Source: Hymenobacter lucidus (GTDB taxonomy: Bacteria; Bacteroidota; Bacteroidia; Cytophagales; Hymenobacteraceae). From it: a DNA stretch of 64,000 bases. Positions within the stretch are counted from its first letter, which is position 1. The number at the start of each line of letters is the position of its first letter. The notes under the pieces were generated by a model. The model searched no databases. It saw only the letters and a program-made list of their open reading frames with translations, and had not been told where the DNA came from. Of the stretch, positions 50,339-59,156 are shown one piece after another. The translations under genes and the position numbers were made by a program. Where the stretch lies: the NCBI RefSeq assembly GCF_020447265.1, contig NZ_JAJADR010000006.1, positions 62,001 through 126,000 on the forward strand, written 5' to 3'.

Positions 50339-51277
50339 ATGCCAAAGTCACCCACCAAACCCAAGTACGTTCTGATCATTCACGGCGGGGCCGTGCAAAC
50401 CGACCCTGCCACCATTCCGCCCGAGAAGGAAGCCGCCCTGAAGGCCGGGCTGGAGGAAGCCTTGCAGGCCGGCTGGGAAATTTTGAGCCGGGGCGGCACC
50501 GCTCTCGACGCGGTGGAGGCCGCCGTGATGACGATGGAAGACAACGAGCTGTTCAACGCCGGCCGGGGCGGTATGTTCAACCTCAACGGCGAGGTCGAAA
50601 CCGAGTCGTCGATTATGGATGGTCTCACGCTGCGGGGCGGGGCCGTGAGCGGGCTGAAGCTGGTGAAAAACCCGGTGCATCTGGCCCGGCTGGTAATGGA
50701 GAAGTGTAAGCACACCTTTCTCACGGCCGAGGGCGCCCAGGAATTTGCCCTGGCCCAGGGCCTGATGTTGCAAGACCCGAGCTACTTCAAAACCGAGGAA
50801 CAGCGCCGGGAGTGGCTCGACATCATTCTGGAAGCCGATAAAAAGCACGCCAATGCCCATGATACCGTGGGCGCCGTGGCCCTCGACCAGCACGGCAACC
50901 TGGCTACGGCCACCTCTACCGGCGGCATTGAGGGCAAGCTGCGGGGCCGCGTCGGCGACAGTTGCATTTACGGGGGTGGCAGCTACGCCAACAACGAGGT
51001 GTGCGCCGCCTCCTGCACCGGCGACGGCGAAATCATCATGCTGGGGGCCCTGGCCCACGAGGTGTACGCGCTGCGCAAGTACAAAGGCCTGCGTATCGAC
51101 AAAGCCGCCCGCGAAGCCGTGACGATGTACGCCGACAAGCTGCAGGGCGACCGGGGCATCATTGCCGTGGACCCCGAGGGCAACATTGCCATTGAGTCGA
51201 ATACCAACGTGTTCCGGCGAGCCTACCGCGTGAATGAGGACGAGCCGTTCGTGGACATCTGGATGGATAAGGAGTAG
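50339..51277 (+). CDS. Isoaspartyl peptidase/L-asparaginase (Ntn hydrolase)
   Basis: 312 residues, type III plant-type asparaginase. The precursor self-cleaves before the Thr of HDTVGAVALD to give the active-site N-terminal Thr. The alpha part has IIHGGAV and NAGRGGMFN; the beta part has TATSTGGIEGKLRGRVGDS and ATGDGE-like SCTGDGEIIM. It removes isoaspartyl residues from damaged peptides and hydrolyses asparagine. Together with the preceding msrA it suggests protein-damage repair, although a terminator separates the two. Confidence 0.93.
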   Translation: MPKSPTKPKYVLIIHGGAVQTDPATIPPEKEAALKAGLEEALQAGWEILSRGGTALDAVEAAVMTMEDNELFNAGRGGMFNLNGEVETESSIMDGLTLRGGAVSGLKLVKNPVHLARLVMEKCKHTFLTAEGAQEFALAQGLMLQDPSYFKTEEQRREWLDIILEADKKHANAHDTVGAVALDQHGNLATATSTGGIEGKLRGRVGDSCIYGGGSYANNEVCAASCTGDGEIIMLGALAHEVYALRKYKGLRIDKAAREAVTMYADKLQGDRGIIAVDPEGNIAIESNTNVFRRAYRVNEDEPFVDIWMDKE

Positions 51278-51288
51278 CTGCGCCAGTA

Positions 51289-51333
51289 AAGCAACAGAGG
51301 GTTGGCCTACGGTAGTCCAACCCTCTGTTGCTT
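51289..51333. terminator. Bidirectional terminator after the isoaspartyl peptidase
   Basis: Perfect 17-bp stem AAGCAACAGAGGGTTGG / CCAACCCTCTGTTGCTT with an 11-base loop. Also ends the convergent dapD group. Confidence 0.85.
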
Positions 51334-51335
51334 AT

Positions 51336-51797
51336 TTACGAAGCCGGTTCGTTCCGGAAACAGGCATCCAGCCGGACGAGGTCTTTTCGTAACCAGCCGT
51401 CGATATCCGGTGTCACTTTTGCCACCATATGGGCGTGGTGGCTTAGTACCCAGGTTTCTTTCTTCCTGCCTTTCACCGTGCTTTCCAAAAAGCCACTGTG
51501 CAGGCTGGCTAGGGCGAAGATGCGCGGGCGGCGCAGCCAGCGGCTTACCGTCACCTGGCCCGTGCCCGGGTCAATTTCGACACTCTGGAGCGGGGGCTCC
51601 ACCACGTTGACTACCAGCAGAAACGCGTTGATACACAGCACAAACCCGAGCATCACCGGCACCGACCACTTCGGGCTCTCCTGGTTGAGCAGCTTGCCCA
51701 CCAGGAGGCAAACAATGATGAACCCGTTGGTTTGCAGATAATTCCGGATAACGAGCTTCGGGTTCCACCGGAAGCTAACGGCTGCGGCCTGCGGCAC
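51336..51797 (-). CDS. Hypothetical two-TM membrane protein
   Basis: 153 residues. Two TM segments (about 22-38 and 47-64; VMLGFVLCINAFLLVVNVV) are followed by a beta-rich cytoplasmic part (VEIDPGTGQVTVSRW, ETWVLSHHAHMVAKV), a layout like bacterial PH-domain membrane proteins, though not a confident match. It starts four bases after the dapD stop, so it is surely cotranscribed with dapD. Confidence 0.7.
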   Translation of the reverse strand: MPQAAAVSFRWNPKLVIRNYLQTNGFIIVCLLVGKLLNQESPKWSVPVMLGFVLCINAFLLVVNVVEPPLQSVEIDPGTGQVTVSRWLRRPRIFALASLHSGFLESTVKGRKKETWVLSHHAHMVAKVTPDIDGWLRKDLVRLDACFRNEPAS

Positions 51798-51801
51798 GGG
51801 C

Positions 51802-52620
51802 TTAAACCGACACGCCGAAGTCGCGCAGGGCGTCGTTGAGGCTGGTTTTCAAATCGGTGCTGGGCTTGCGCTGGCCGATGATGAGGGCGCAGGGCACCTG
51901 GTAGTCGCCGGCGGGGAAAGTCTTGGTGATGGAGCCGGGAATAACCACCGAGCGGGCCGGCACGAAGCCTTTGTACTCCTTGGGCACTTCTCCCGTCACG
52001 TCGATAATCTTGGTGCTGCCGGTGATGGTAACGCCCGCGCCGATAACGGCTTCCTTGCCCACGTGGCAGCCCTCTACCAGGATGCTGCGCGAGCCAATGA
52101 AGGCGCCGTCTTCGATGATAACGGGCGCGGCCTGCACGGGCTCCAGCACGCCGCCGATGCCCACGCCGCCGCTCAGATGCACACCCGCGCCAATCTGGGC
52201 GCAGGAGCCCACCGTGGCCCAGGTGTCCACCATCGTGCCCTCACCCACCCAGGCCCCGATATTCACGTAGCTCGGCATCAGGATAACGCCGGGGGCCAGA
52301 AAGGCGCCGTAGCGGGCCGTAGCGGGCGGTACTACCCGCACGCCCTGGCCGGCGTAGTCGGTTTTGAGGCGCATTTTGTCGCGGTACTCGAACGGCTTCA
52401 ACTCAATGGTTTCCATCTGCTGAATCGGGAAATAGAGGATAACGGCCTTTTTCACCCAGTCATTCACCTGCCACTGCCCATCGGCGGTGGGCTCGGCCAC
52501 GCGCAGGCGGCCCTTGTCCAGCTCTTCGATTACGGCGTGAATGGCATCGGTGGTAGCAGCTTGCTGCAAGAGGCTACGGTCGGTCCAGGCAGCTTCTATG
52601 GTTGCTTGCAGGTTGGTCAT
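51802..52620 (-). CDS. dapD: Tetrahydrodipicolinate N-succinyltransferase
   Basis: Succinyl-CoA-dependent step of the DAP/lysine pathway supplying peptidoglycan and lysine. Length is 272 residues. An N-terminal helical domain leads to a left-handed beta-helix of hexapeptide repeats (GAFLAPGVILMPSYVNIGAWVGEGTMVDTW, HLSGGVGIGGVLEP, EDGAFIGSRSILVEG). The C-terminus is IIGQRKPSTDLKTSLND. It is the promoter-proximal gene of a two-gene unit and divergent from a glycosyltransferase gene. Confidence 0.95.
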   Translation of the reverse strand: MTNLQATIEAAWTDRSLLQQAATTDAIHAVIEELDKGRLRVAEPTADGQWQVNDWVKKAVILYFPIQQMETIELKPFEYRDKMRLKTDYAGQGVRVVPPATARYGAFLAPGVILMPSYVNIGAWVGEGTMVDTWATVGSCAQIGAGVHLSGGVGIGGVLEPVQAAPVIIEDGAFIGSRSILVEGCHVGKEAVIGAGVTITGSTKIIDVTGEVPKEYKGFVPARSVVIPGSITKTFPAGDYQVPCALIIGQRKPSTDLKTSLNDALRDFGVSV

Positions 52621-52704
52621 GTAAGGGGGTGTTAGTTGTTGATTGCTGGTTGTTGGCAGGCGTAAATGCCCGGGGTGGTTTCAATCGGGCCAGGCCGAGA
52701 AGTG

Positions 52705-52712
52705 CAAACTTA
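52705..52712 (-). promoter_or_regulatory. Putative dapD -7 element
   Basis: TAAGTTTG on the minus strand, an exact TAnnTTTG match 85 bases from the dapD ATG. No -33 box at standard spacing. Confidence 0.45.
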
Positions 52713-52729
52713 CCATCTTAGCGGCCACA

Positions 52730-53899
52730 ATGCCGCATCCATCGTCCTCAACCGTCGTTTTACTGGCCTCCGTGCTCAAGCCCGTCGACGACACGCGCAT
52801 GTTCGGCAAGTTTGCCCCTACGCTGGCCGCCCGGCCGCACACGACGGTGCACGTAGCCGGCCGTGGCCCGGGCAGCGCTTCAGCGGCAGCTGCACCGAGC
52901 GGCATTCAGCAGCACGTGCTGTTTAGCGGCAGCCGCCTGAGCTGGAGCCGGCTCCGGGCCCAGTGGAGCTACTGGCAGCTGCTGCGCCGCCTGCGGCCCG
53001 ATGTGGTATTCGTGCACGCGCCGGAGCTGCTGCCGCTCACGCTGCTCTGGCACGGGCTGGACCGGCAGCGGCAGTTCGTGTACGATATCCGGGAAAACTA
53101 CGCCCTGAACGTGACGACCCAGCGAGTATACGGCGGCCTCACGCGGCGCGCATTGGCGGCGGGCCTGCGCTGGATAGAAACCCTGGCGGCCCGCCGGGCG
53201 GCCGGAGTAGTGCTGGCCGAGCGCAGCTACGCCGAAGAGCTGCCGTTTCTGCGGGCGCTGCCGGCCGGCAGCGTGGTCGTGCTGGAAAACAAGTACCAGC
53301 CCGCCCCGGCGGAAGCCTTGCTAAGCCACTCACGCACCCTGCCCGCCCGCCACGAGCCGCTGGAGCTGCTGTATTCGGGCACTATTTCCGAATTGAACGG
53401 GGTGTTTGAGGCTATTACCTTCACCCAAACGCTGCGGCAGCACTGGCCGCTGGCCCGGCTCACCATCATCGGCTTTTGCCAGCGCCCCGACCAGCTGCAG
53501 CGCCTCACCCAGGTCGTGGCGGCCAGCCACGGAGCCGCAATGCTCATTGGTGGCGCTACGCTCGTGCCCCACGCCCAGATCAGGGCCCAGATTCAGCGCA
53601 GTCACCTGGGTTTGCTGCCCTACCGGCCCCACCCGAGTACCTGGCGCTGCGTGCCCACCAAGCTGTTTGAGTACCTGGCCAACGGTCTGCCCCTGCTGAT
53701 TCCGGCCAACGATTACTGGCGCAGGCTGGTGCAGCAACATGGGGCCGGGCTAGTCGTTGGCTTCGATGAAACTTTTGATGCCGCCGCGTTTGTAGAGGTC
53801 CTTACTGCCAGTTCTTTTTACCTGCAAGGCATTCCGCCAGAGGCTTTTTGGCATACCGAAGCCACAAAATTGCGGGCCCTGCTGGATACTATTCGGTAA
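52730..53899 (+). CDS. Glycosyltransferase family 4-like protein
   Basis: 389 residues with a two-domain GT-B outline. The N-terminal part has VVLLASVLKPVDDTRMFGKFAPTLA and RPDVVFVHAPELLPL. The C-terminal nucleotide-sugar domain has LELLYSGTISELNGVFEAI, LTIIGFCQ and GLLPYRPHPSTWRCVPTKLFEYLANGLPLLIP with the family EX7E-like region. Donor and acceptor are unknown. The start at 52730 (MPHPSSSTVV) is chosen. It runs in the same direction as fabH, 101 bases upstream of it. Confidence 0.85.
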   Translation: MPHPSSSTVVLLASVLKPVDDTRMFGKFAPTLAARPHTTVHVAGRGPGSASAAAAPSGIQQHVLFSGSRLSWSRLRAQWSYWQLLRRLRPDVVFVHAPELLPLTLLWHGLDRQRQFVYDIRENYALNVTTQRVYGGLTRRALAAGLRWIETLAARRAAGVVLAERSYAEELPFLRALPAGSVVVLENKYQPAPAEALLSHSRTLPARHEPLELLYSGTISELNGVFEAITFTQTLRQHWPLARLTIIGFCQRPDQLQRLTQVVAASHGAAMLIGGATLVPHAQIRAQIQRSHLGLLPYRPHPSTWRCVPTKLFEYLANGLPLLIPANDYWRRLVQQHGAGLVVGFDETFDAAAFVEVLTASSFYLQGIPPEAFWHTEATKLRALLDTIR

Positions 53900-54000
53900 C
53901 TGTCGACCTTTGCCGGCCGTTAGCGGAAATGAGCAGCCGATTTTGCTATCTTCGCCTCCTTTTTTTCCGCTCTTTCCCCGCATACTCCCACTTCCCTAAT

Positions 54001-55011
54001 ATGAGCACACTGCGTCATTCCGAAATTGCCGGCGTCGGCCATTACGTTCCTTCCCGCGTTGTTACCAATGCCGACATCACCGAACTCATGGAAACCACCG
54101 ACGAGTGGATTCAGGAGCGCACCGGCATCAAGGAGCGCCGTTGGTTTGAGGAAGGCAAGGACACTACGGCCAACATGGGCGCCAACGCGGCCCGCAAAGC
54201 CCTGGAAATGGCCGGCCTCGAGCCCGACGACGTGCAGATGATTGTATTTGCCACGCTCTCCCCCGACTACTTCTTCCCCGGCTCGGGCGTGCTGCTGCAG
54301 CGCGAGCTAGGCATCAAGGCCCCCATCCCGGCCTTCGACGTGCGCAACCAGTGCTCGGGCTTCGTGTATGCGCTGAGCATGGCCGACCAGTTCGTGAAAA
54401 CCGGCATGTACGATACCGTGCTGGTGGTAGGCTCCGAAATTCACTCCTCGGGCCTCGATATCAGCACCCGCGGCCGGGGCGTGTCGGTTATCTTCGGGGA
54501 TGGCGCGGGTGCCGTAGTGCTGCGGCCCAGCACCCGCGAAGGGCACGGCATTCTGAGCACCCACCTGCACTCGCAGGGCGAGCATGCCGAGGAACTGATT
54601 GTGAAAGAGCCCGGCTCCAACCGCAATAACCGCGTGCAGTACGTAATGGCCAACGAGCTGGACATGTACCCCTACATGAACGGTCAGAACGTGTTTAAGC
54701 ACGCCGTGGTACGCTTTCCGCAGGTTATCAAGGAGGCCCTCGACCAGAACGGCTACGAGTCCAAGGACATCGACATGCTGATTCCGCACCAGGCCAACCT
54801 GCGCATTACCCAGTATGTGCAGCAGAAAATGGGCCTGACGAATGACAAGATCTACAGCAACATTCAGCGCTACGGCAACACGACGGCCGCCTCGGTGCCC
54901 ATTGCCCTGAGCGAGGCCGTGGGCGAAGGCAAGATCAAGCGCGGCGACCTGGTGTGCCTGGCCGCTTTCGGCTCGGGGTTCACCTGGGCCTCGGCGCTTA
55001 TTAAATGGTAG
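54001..55011 (+). CDS. fabH: 3-oxoacyl-ACP synthase III
   Basis: Condenses an acyl-CoA primer with malonyl-ACP to start fatty acid synthesis; in Bacteroidota it often uses branched primers. Length is 336 residues. Thiolase fold with catalytic Cys118 (VRNQCSGFVYAL), His in IPHQANLRI and Asn in RYGNTTAAS. The CoA-binding region is present. The start at 54001 (MSTLRHSEIAGVGHYVP) fits the family. TATCTTCG near 53948 is a possible -7 element. Confidence 0.93.
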   Translation: MSTLRHSEIAGVGHYVPSRVVTNADITELMETTDEWIQERTGIKERRWFEEGKDTTANMGANAARKALEMAGLEPDDVQMIVFATLSPDYFFPGSGVLLQRELGIKAPIPAFDVRNQCSGFVYALSMADQFVKTGMYDTVLVVGSEIHSSGLDISTRGRGVSVIFGDGAGAVVLRPSTREGHGILSTHLHSQGEHAEELIVKEPGSNRNNRVQYVMANELDMYPYMNGQNVFKHAVVRFPQVIKEALDQNGYESKDIDMLIPHQANLRITQYVQQKMGLTNDKIYSNIQRYGNTTAASVPIALSEAVGEGKIKRGDLVCLAAFGSGFTWASALIKW

Positions 55012-55047
55012 TACTGTAACTTGGCTTCGGCCCTGCGTAGAATCGCC

Positions 55048-55093
55048 CATAAAAAAACCGCGCAGCCAGAACTGGCTGCGCGGTTTTTTTATG
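55048..55093. terminator. Bidirectional terminator between fabH and ADH
   Basis: Perfect 21-bp arms containing AAAAAAACCGCGCAGCCA and its complement, loop GAAC. It separates convergent genes. Confidence 0.9.
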
Positions 55094-55108
55094 ACCCAGC
55101 TGGGCTGC

Positions 55109-56149
55109 TTAGAGCGTGGCTATGTCGATTACGAACCGGTAGCGCACGTCGCCTTTCACCATCCGCTCGTAGGCGGAAGTAATGTCTTTGATATCAATCA
55201 GCTCGATATCGGACACGATGTTGTGCTCGGCGCAGAAGTCCAGCATTTCCTGGGTTTCGGCAATGCCGCCGATGGTGGAGCCGGACACGCTTTTGCGGCC
55301 GGGAATCAGCGCGAAGGCCGGAACCTCCATCGGTTTGGGCGGTGCGCCAACCAGAATGTGCGTGCCGCTGGTTTTGAGCAGCGACAGGTACAGTGGGATG
55401 TCGTGGTCAGCCGAAACGGTATCCAGGATAAAGTCGAAGCTGCCCTGCACGGCCTTGAGCTGGGCCTCGTCGGAGGTCACCACGAAGTTGTGGGCGCCCA
55501 GGGCCTTGGCATCCTGCTCCTTGGCGGGCGAAGTGCTCAGCACCGTTACCTCGGCCCCGAAGGCGACGCCAAACTTGACGCCCATGTGGCCCAGGCCGCC
55601 CAGGCCCACCACGGCCAGCTTGTGGCCTTTGCCCACCTTCCAGTAGCGCAAGGGCGAGTACGTAGTGATACCAGCGCACAGCAACGGGGCCACAGCGGCC
55701 AGGTCGAGCTTCTCAGACACACCCACCACAAACTCCTCGCGCACCACGATGGTATTGGAGTAGCCGCCGTAGGTCGGGGCACCGTCCCGGCCCAGGTTGT
55801 TATAGGTTTGGGTGCTGCCTTCCAGGCAGTATTGCTCCAGGTCGGCGCGGCAGTTTTCACACACCTGGCAGGAGTCGACCAGGCAGCCTACGCCGGCCAG
55901 GTCATCTACCTTAAATTTCTTGACATGGTCACCGACCTTGACAATGCGGCCCACGATTTCGTGACCAGGCACCATGGGAAAGATGCCGGGAAACCATTCG
56001 TTCTTAATCTGGTGCAGGTCGGAATGGCACACGCCACAGTAGTGAATCTCAATCTGAACGTCGTGCGGGCCGACGTCCCGGCGCTCAAAGTCCCAGGGGG
56101 TCAGCTCAGCAGTAGGGCTTTGGGCGGCGTAGGCTTTGGTTTGGATCAT
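55109..56149 (-). CDS. Zinc-dependent NAD(P) alcohol dehydrogenase (YahK/CAD-like)
   Basis: 346 residues of the cinnamyl-alcohol-dehydrogenase group of MDRs, usually aldehyde reductases. The catalytic Zn site has HYCGVCHSDLH and PMVPGHEIVG. The structural Zn is in GCLVDSCQVCENCRADLEQYC. The Rossmann motif is VVGLGGLGHMGVKFG. The start at 56149 (MIQTKAYAA). It lies 111 bases downstream of the AraC regulator gene on the same strand, so it may be that regulator's target. Confidence 0.93.
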   Translation of the reverse strand: MIQTKAYAAQSPTAELTPWDFERRDVGPHDVQIEIHYCGVCHSDLHQIKNEWFPGIFPMVPGHEIVGRIVKVGDHVKKFKVDDLAGVGCLVDSCQVCENCRADLEQYCLEGSTQTYNNLGRDGAPTYGGYSNTIVVREEFVVGVSEKLDLAAVAPLLCAGITTYSPLRYWKVGKGHKLAVVGLGGLGHMGVKFGVAFGAEVTVLSTSPAKEQDAKALGAHNFVVTSDEAQLKAVQGSFDFILDTVSADHDIPLYLSLLKTSGTHILVGAPPKPMEVPAFALIPGRKSVSGSTIGGIAETQEMLDFCAEHNIVSDIELIDIKDITSAYERMVKGDVRYRFVIDIATL

Positions 56150-56259
56150 GGGGTTTGGTTTTGGCAAGAATTAGAGTGGTAAAGTAAAAGAGAGGCGGGC
56201 GAAGCTACGGACCCGCGCCGAGCGGCAGCTAGTAGCGTTCCAACAGGTTCTGCTGCTCT

Positions 56260-57156
56260 TCAAACGGCCCGGCGAAAGGTCATGGGCGTATTACCGGTGT
56301 GCTTTTTGAAAAAGTGGGTAAAATAGTTGGCGTACTCGAAGCCCAAACGGTCGGCAATATCGGCTACGCTCCAGTCGGTGTGGTGCAGCAGCAGCTTGGC
56401 CTCACTCACGAGGCGCTCGGCAATGTGGGCCGTGGTGGGCTTGCCGGTCACTTCCTTCACCGCCCGGTTCAGGTGGTTGACGTGCACGGCCAGGCGGTCG
56501 GCGTAGTCCTGGGCGTGCTTCAAAATGGGCTGTTGCTGCGCTATGGTGACGGGAAATTGCGCGTCCAGCAAGGTCAGAAATAAATTGGTGATGCGCGCGG
56601 CCGCGTTGATTGGTGGCCCCGGGTACGCGGGGGCCGGCTCCATCTGCACCGCTTCATGGATAATCATCGACAGCTGATTGCGCAGCAGGTCGTGCTTGTG
56701 CGCGTAGTCGGTATCCATGTCGCGGCGCATGCGCCCAAACATTTCGGTCAGGTATTGCTGCTGCGCCTCCGTGAGGAAATATACCGGGTTGCCGTCTACC
56801 CGATAGAGCACCGTTTCTTTCAGACTGACGCCGCGCATGGCCGAGTGCAGAAAGTCTTCGGTGAAGCCGCAGATATAGCCCTGCTGCTCCCCGGAGCCCT
56901 CCACCACGTCCCAGGCATAGGGCACCAAGCGGTTGGTAAACACCAGCGCAGGCTTATCGATGGCGTAACTGCGGGTGGCGTAGTGCAGCTCGTTTGCGCC
57001 TTCCAGCACCAGCACTACTTTGAAATGGTCGCGCCGGCTAAAGCCCCCCATCACGCGCCGCGCCTCTGCCATAGTAGCCACGCAGATGTCGCCGTCGAGG
57101 GTAACGGGGGCGGGCTGAAGTGCGGTAACTGAGGCAAGCAGGCGAGGTTCGGTCAT
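56260..57156 (-). CDS. AraC family transcriptional regulator
   Basis: Up to 334 residues depending on start; 298 with MTEPRLLAS at 57156 (57162 and 57264 are alternatives). The N-terminal part is cupin-like (GDICVATMAEARRVMGGFSRRDHFKVVLVLEG). The C-terminal double HTH has FPVTIAQQ, LAVHVNHLNRAVKEVTGKP and ADIADRLGFEYANYFTHFFKKHTGNTPMTFRR. It is placed between a cupin gene and the ADH gene and probably regulates this aldehyde/oxidant-response-type group. Confidence 0.9.
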   Translation of the reverse strand: MTEPRLLASVTALQPAPVTLDGDICVATMAEARRVMGGFSRRDHFKVVLVLEGANELHYATRSYAIDKPALVFTNRLVPYAWDVVEGSGEQQGYICGFTEDFLHSAMRGVSLKETVLYRVDGNPVYFLTEAQQQYLTEMFGRMRRDMDTDYAHKHDLLRNQLSMIIHEAVQMEPAPAYPGPPINAAARITNLFLTLLDAQFPVTIAQQQPILKHAQDYADRLAVHVNHLNRAVKEVTGKPTTAHIAERLVSEAKLLLHHTDWSVADIADRLGFEYANYFTHFFKKHTGNTPMTFRRAV

Positions 57157-57294
57157 GGGCATAAACAGCGCCCGGTGCAAAAGGCGTTGTCGGTAATAAC
57201 CCCGAATAAGCATGTATGGTTGAAAATTCGTCGTCATACCCTGAAATGCACCGGTAGAAATCAAAGGCTACCGGCGTGCAACAGCCATTGGCGT

Positions 57295-57780
57295 TTACTT
57301 ATAGCTGTTGTATTCCTTATCGGTCACGGGCTGTAGCCATGTTACGATGCCCTTTTCAGTATTCACGTTGAGGGCAATGTGGGTCAGAGCCTGGGTGGGC
57401 GAGGCGCCGTGCCAATGCTCCACGCCCGGCTGGGCCTGAATAACGTCGCCCTTGCGCAGTAGCCGGATGGGCTGGCCTTTTTCCTGGTAGTAGCCCACCC
57501 CGTCGGTTACCAGCAGAATCTGGCCGGCCGGGTGCTGGTGCCAGTTGGAGCGGGCACCCGGCTCAAACTGCACACTGCTGCTCACGCACGTAAAGGTGGG
57601 GTCGTTTTTCACCAGCGTGTGCACATACACCGGGCCCGTAAAATTGGCCTCTGGGGCCCGTTCGCCCTTCGGGAAAAGAGGACCCGGCCCGGCCGCCGAG
57701 GTGGCCGGCACGGTTTGGCCGTAGCTGGTAAGGCCGAGCAGTACATTACAGGCAATAGTCAGCAGCACAGGGGTTTTCAT
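57295..57780 (-). CDS. Secreted cupin protein
   Basis: 161 residues: signal peptide (LLTIACNVLLGLTSYGQ) then a single cupin barrel with NWHQHPAGQILLVTDGVGYYQEKG and HWHGASP, the His-rich metal-binding halves. It resembles (R)-mandelonitrile lyase/YhhW-type cupins whose substrates are mostly unknown. A homologous, leaderless cupin lies at 58479, with an acetyltransferase gene between. Confidence 0.87.
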   Translation of the reverse strand: MKTPVLLTIACNVLLGLTSYGQTVPATSAAGPGPLFPKGERAPEANFTGPVYVHTLVKNDPTFTCVSSSVQFEPGARSNWHQHPAGQILLVTDGVGYYQEKGQPIRLLRKGDVIQAQPGVEHWHGASPTQALTHIALNVNTEKGIVTWLQPVTDKEYNSYK

Positions 57781-57833
57781 AGCAGAAGGTAGTAGTGGTG
57801 AAAAACAGGCGTCAGTTGGCGGAACTGGCCATG

Positions 57834-58412
57834 TCAGAGCTTCTTCACAAGCCGGGCCGGCACGCCGGCCACAATGCTGTTGGCCGGCACGTCTTTAGTC
57901 ACAACCGCACCGGCGCCCACAATGGCATTTTCACCGATGGTAATACCGGGCATTATCGTGGCATTGGCCCCAATCCAGGCTTTTTCCTGGATGACAATTG
58001 GCCGGGAATAGGTACTGCGCCGCTGGGCAGGCTCCAAGGGATGATTCGTGGTAATCAGGTTGACCTTGGGCCCAATCAGCACATAGTCTTCCAGCGTAAT
58101 GCCGCCCCGGTCCATAAACGTGCAGGCATGATTGACGAATACGTTGCGGCCAATCTGAATATTATGCCCGAAATCGGAGTAGAAAGGCGGAATCAGGAAA
58201 AAGGTGTCGTCCACTTTTTTGTTGATCAACTCGCTGAAAACCCGCCGGATTTCCTCCTCATCATCCGCCGGCAGCGTGTTGAGTTGCGCCGTTAGCCGAA
58301 TGGCTTTGCGAATGACAGCGTACAGCTGCAGATACTCTGGGTCATCGAGACGAATTATTTCACCCGATAAATCCCGCTCGAAAATGCTTTTTACGTGGTG
58401 CTCCATGTGCAT
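57834..58412 (-). CDS. Sugar/maltose O-acetyltransferase family protein
   Basis: 192 residues with left-handed beta-helix hexapeptide repeats (FGHNIQIGRNVFVNHACTFMDRGGITLEDYVLIGPKVNLIT, AWIGANATIMPGITIGENAIVGAGAVVTKDVPANSIVAGVPARLVKK). Catalytic His in TTNHPLEP. LacA/Maa type; substrate unknown. The start at 58412 (MHMEHHVK); 58406 is possible. It lies between two cupin genes on the same strand. Confidence 0.88.
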   Translation of the reverse strand: MHMEHHVKSIFERDLSGEIIRLDDPEYLQLYAVIRKAIRLTAQLNTLPADDEEEIRRVFSELINKKVDDTFFLIPPFYSDFGHNIQIGRNVFVNHACTFMDRGGITLEDYVLIGPKVNLITTNHPLEPAQRRSTYSRPIVIQEKAWIGANATIMPGITIGENAIVGAGAVVTKDVPANSIVAGVPARLVKKL

Positions 58413-58478
58413 TGCTGGGTTAGCGGTAAGGGGGCAGCCCTGAGGCAAGGAAGCAGTCTTCCCCGCTGCTCCTTTCTG

Positions 58479-58898
58479 TTACGCTTGATACGACTGATAT
58501 TCTTCCTCCGTCACGGCTTGTAGCCACTCCACCATTCCCTGGCTGGCACTAGGGTTGATGGCAGTGTGGGTGAAGCGGCCTTCGGGCGTGGCCCCGTGCC
58601 AGTGTACCACGCCAGGGGCAATGCTCACGGCTTCTCCCTGGCGCAGCAGCTGCATGGGCTGCCCCTGCTGCTGGTAGTAGCCCGTGCCCGCCGTTACCAC
58701 CAGCACTTGGCCGTGGGGGTGCGAGTGCCAGTTGTTGCGCGCCCCGGGCTCAAAGGTGACCTCACTCACGACGCAATCCGTCGGGTGGCCGGCTGCTACC
58801 AGGGGCTTTACCCAGGCCACGCCGGTGAAATAGTCGGCCGGGGCCTGGGTGGCACCCGCCGGGGCTGGCTGTTGCTCGTGCTTGTTCATATTGCTCAT
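58479..58898 (-). CDS. Cupin protein (cytoplasmic homologue)
   Basis: 139 residues starting MSNMNKHEQ (58898). The cupin has NNWHSHPHGQVLVVTAGTGYYQQQG and HWHGATPEGRFTHTA, matching the protein at 57295 almost motif for motif (EFEPGAR.NWH, WLQ.VT..EY.SY). No signal peptide. It is first of the cupin-acetyltransferase-cupin set. Confidence 0.86.
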   Translation of the reverse strand: MSNMNKHEQQPAPAGATQAPADYFTGVAWVKPLVAAGHPTDCVVSEVTFEPGARNNWHSHPHGQVLVVTAGTGYYQQQGQPMQLLRQGEAVSIAPGVVHWHGATPEGRFTHTAINPSASQGMVEWLQAVTEEEYQSYQA

Positions 58899-59156
58899 AA
58901 AGGGGCTACTTGTTGGGCGGCGGTGAGGCGGCCTGCTATAGATTCTGCAAAGATCTGTCGCCCATAGCACTACGCATAAGGCGAATCAAACCAATAAGTA
59001 TAAAATTCAAACAGGGGCTGCCTCCTGCCCACTTAAGCGCAGACCTGGCCGCCGCCTACCCGCGTCCGGATGCTGGGCGGCGCTTTACAAGACCGGTACG
59101 GCCATGCGCCGAGTTGCGCTCAGAATTCCTAATTTTGAGCCTTAACCCTCCCTACT

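Noticed and set aside
55091..56182. 363-residue plus-strand frame opposite the ADH gene
   Set aside because: Shadow of the well-supported Zn-dependent alcohol dehydrogenase.
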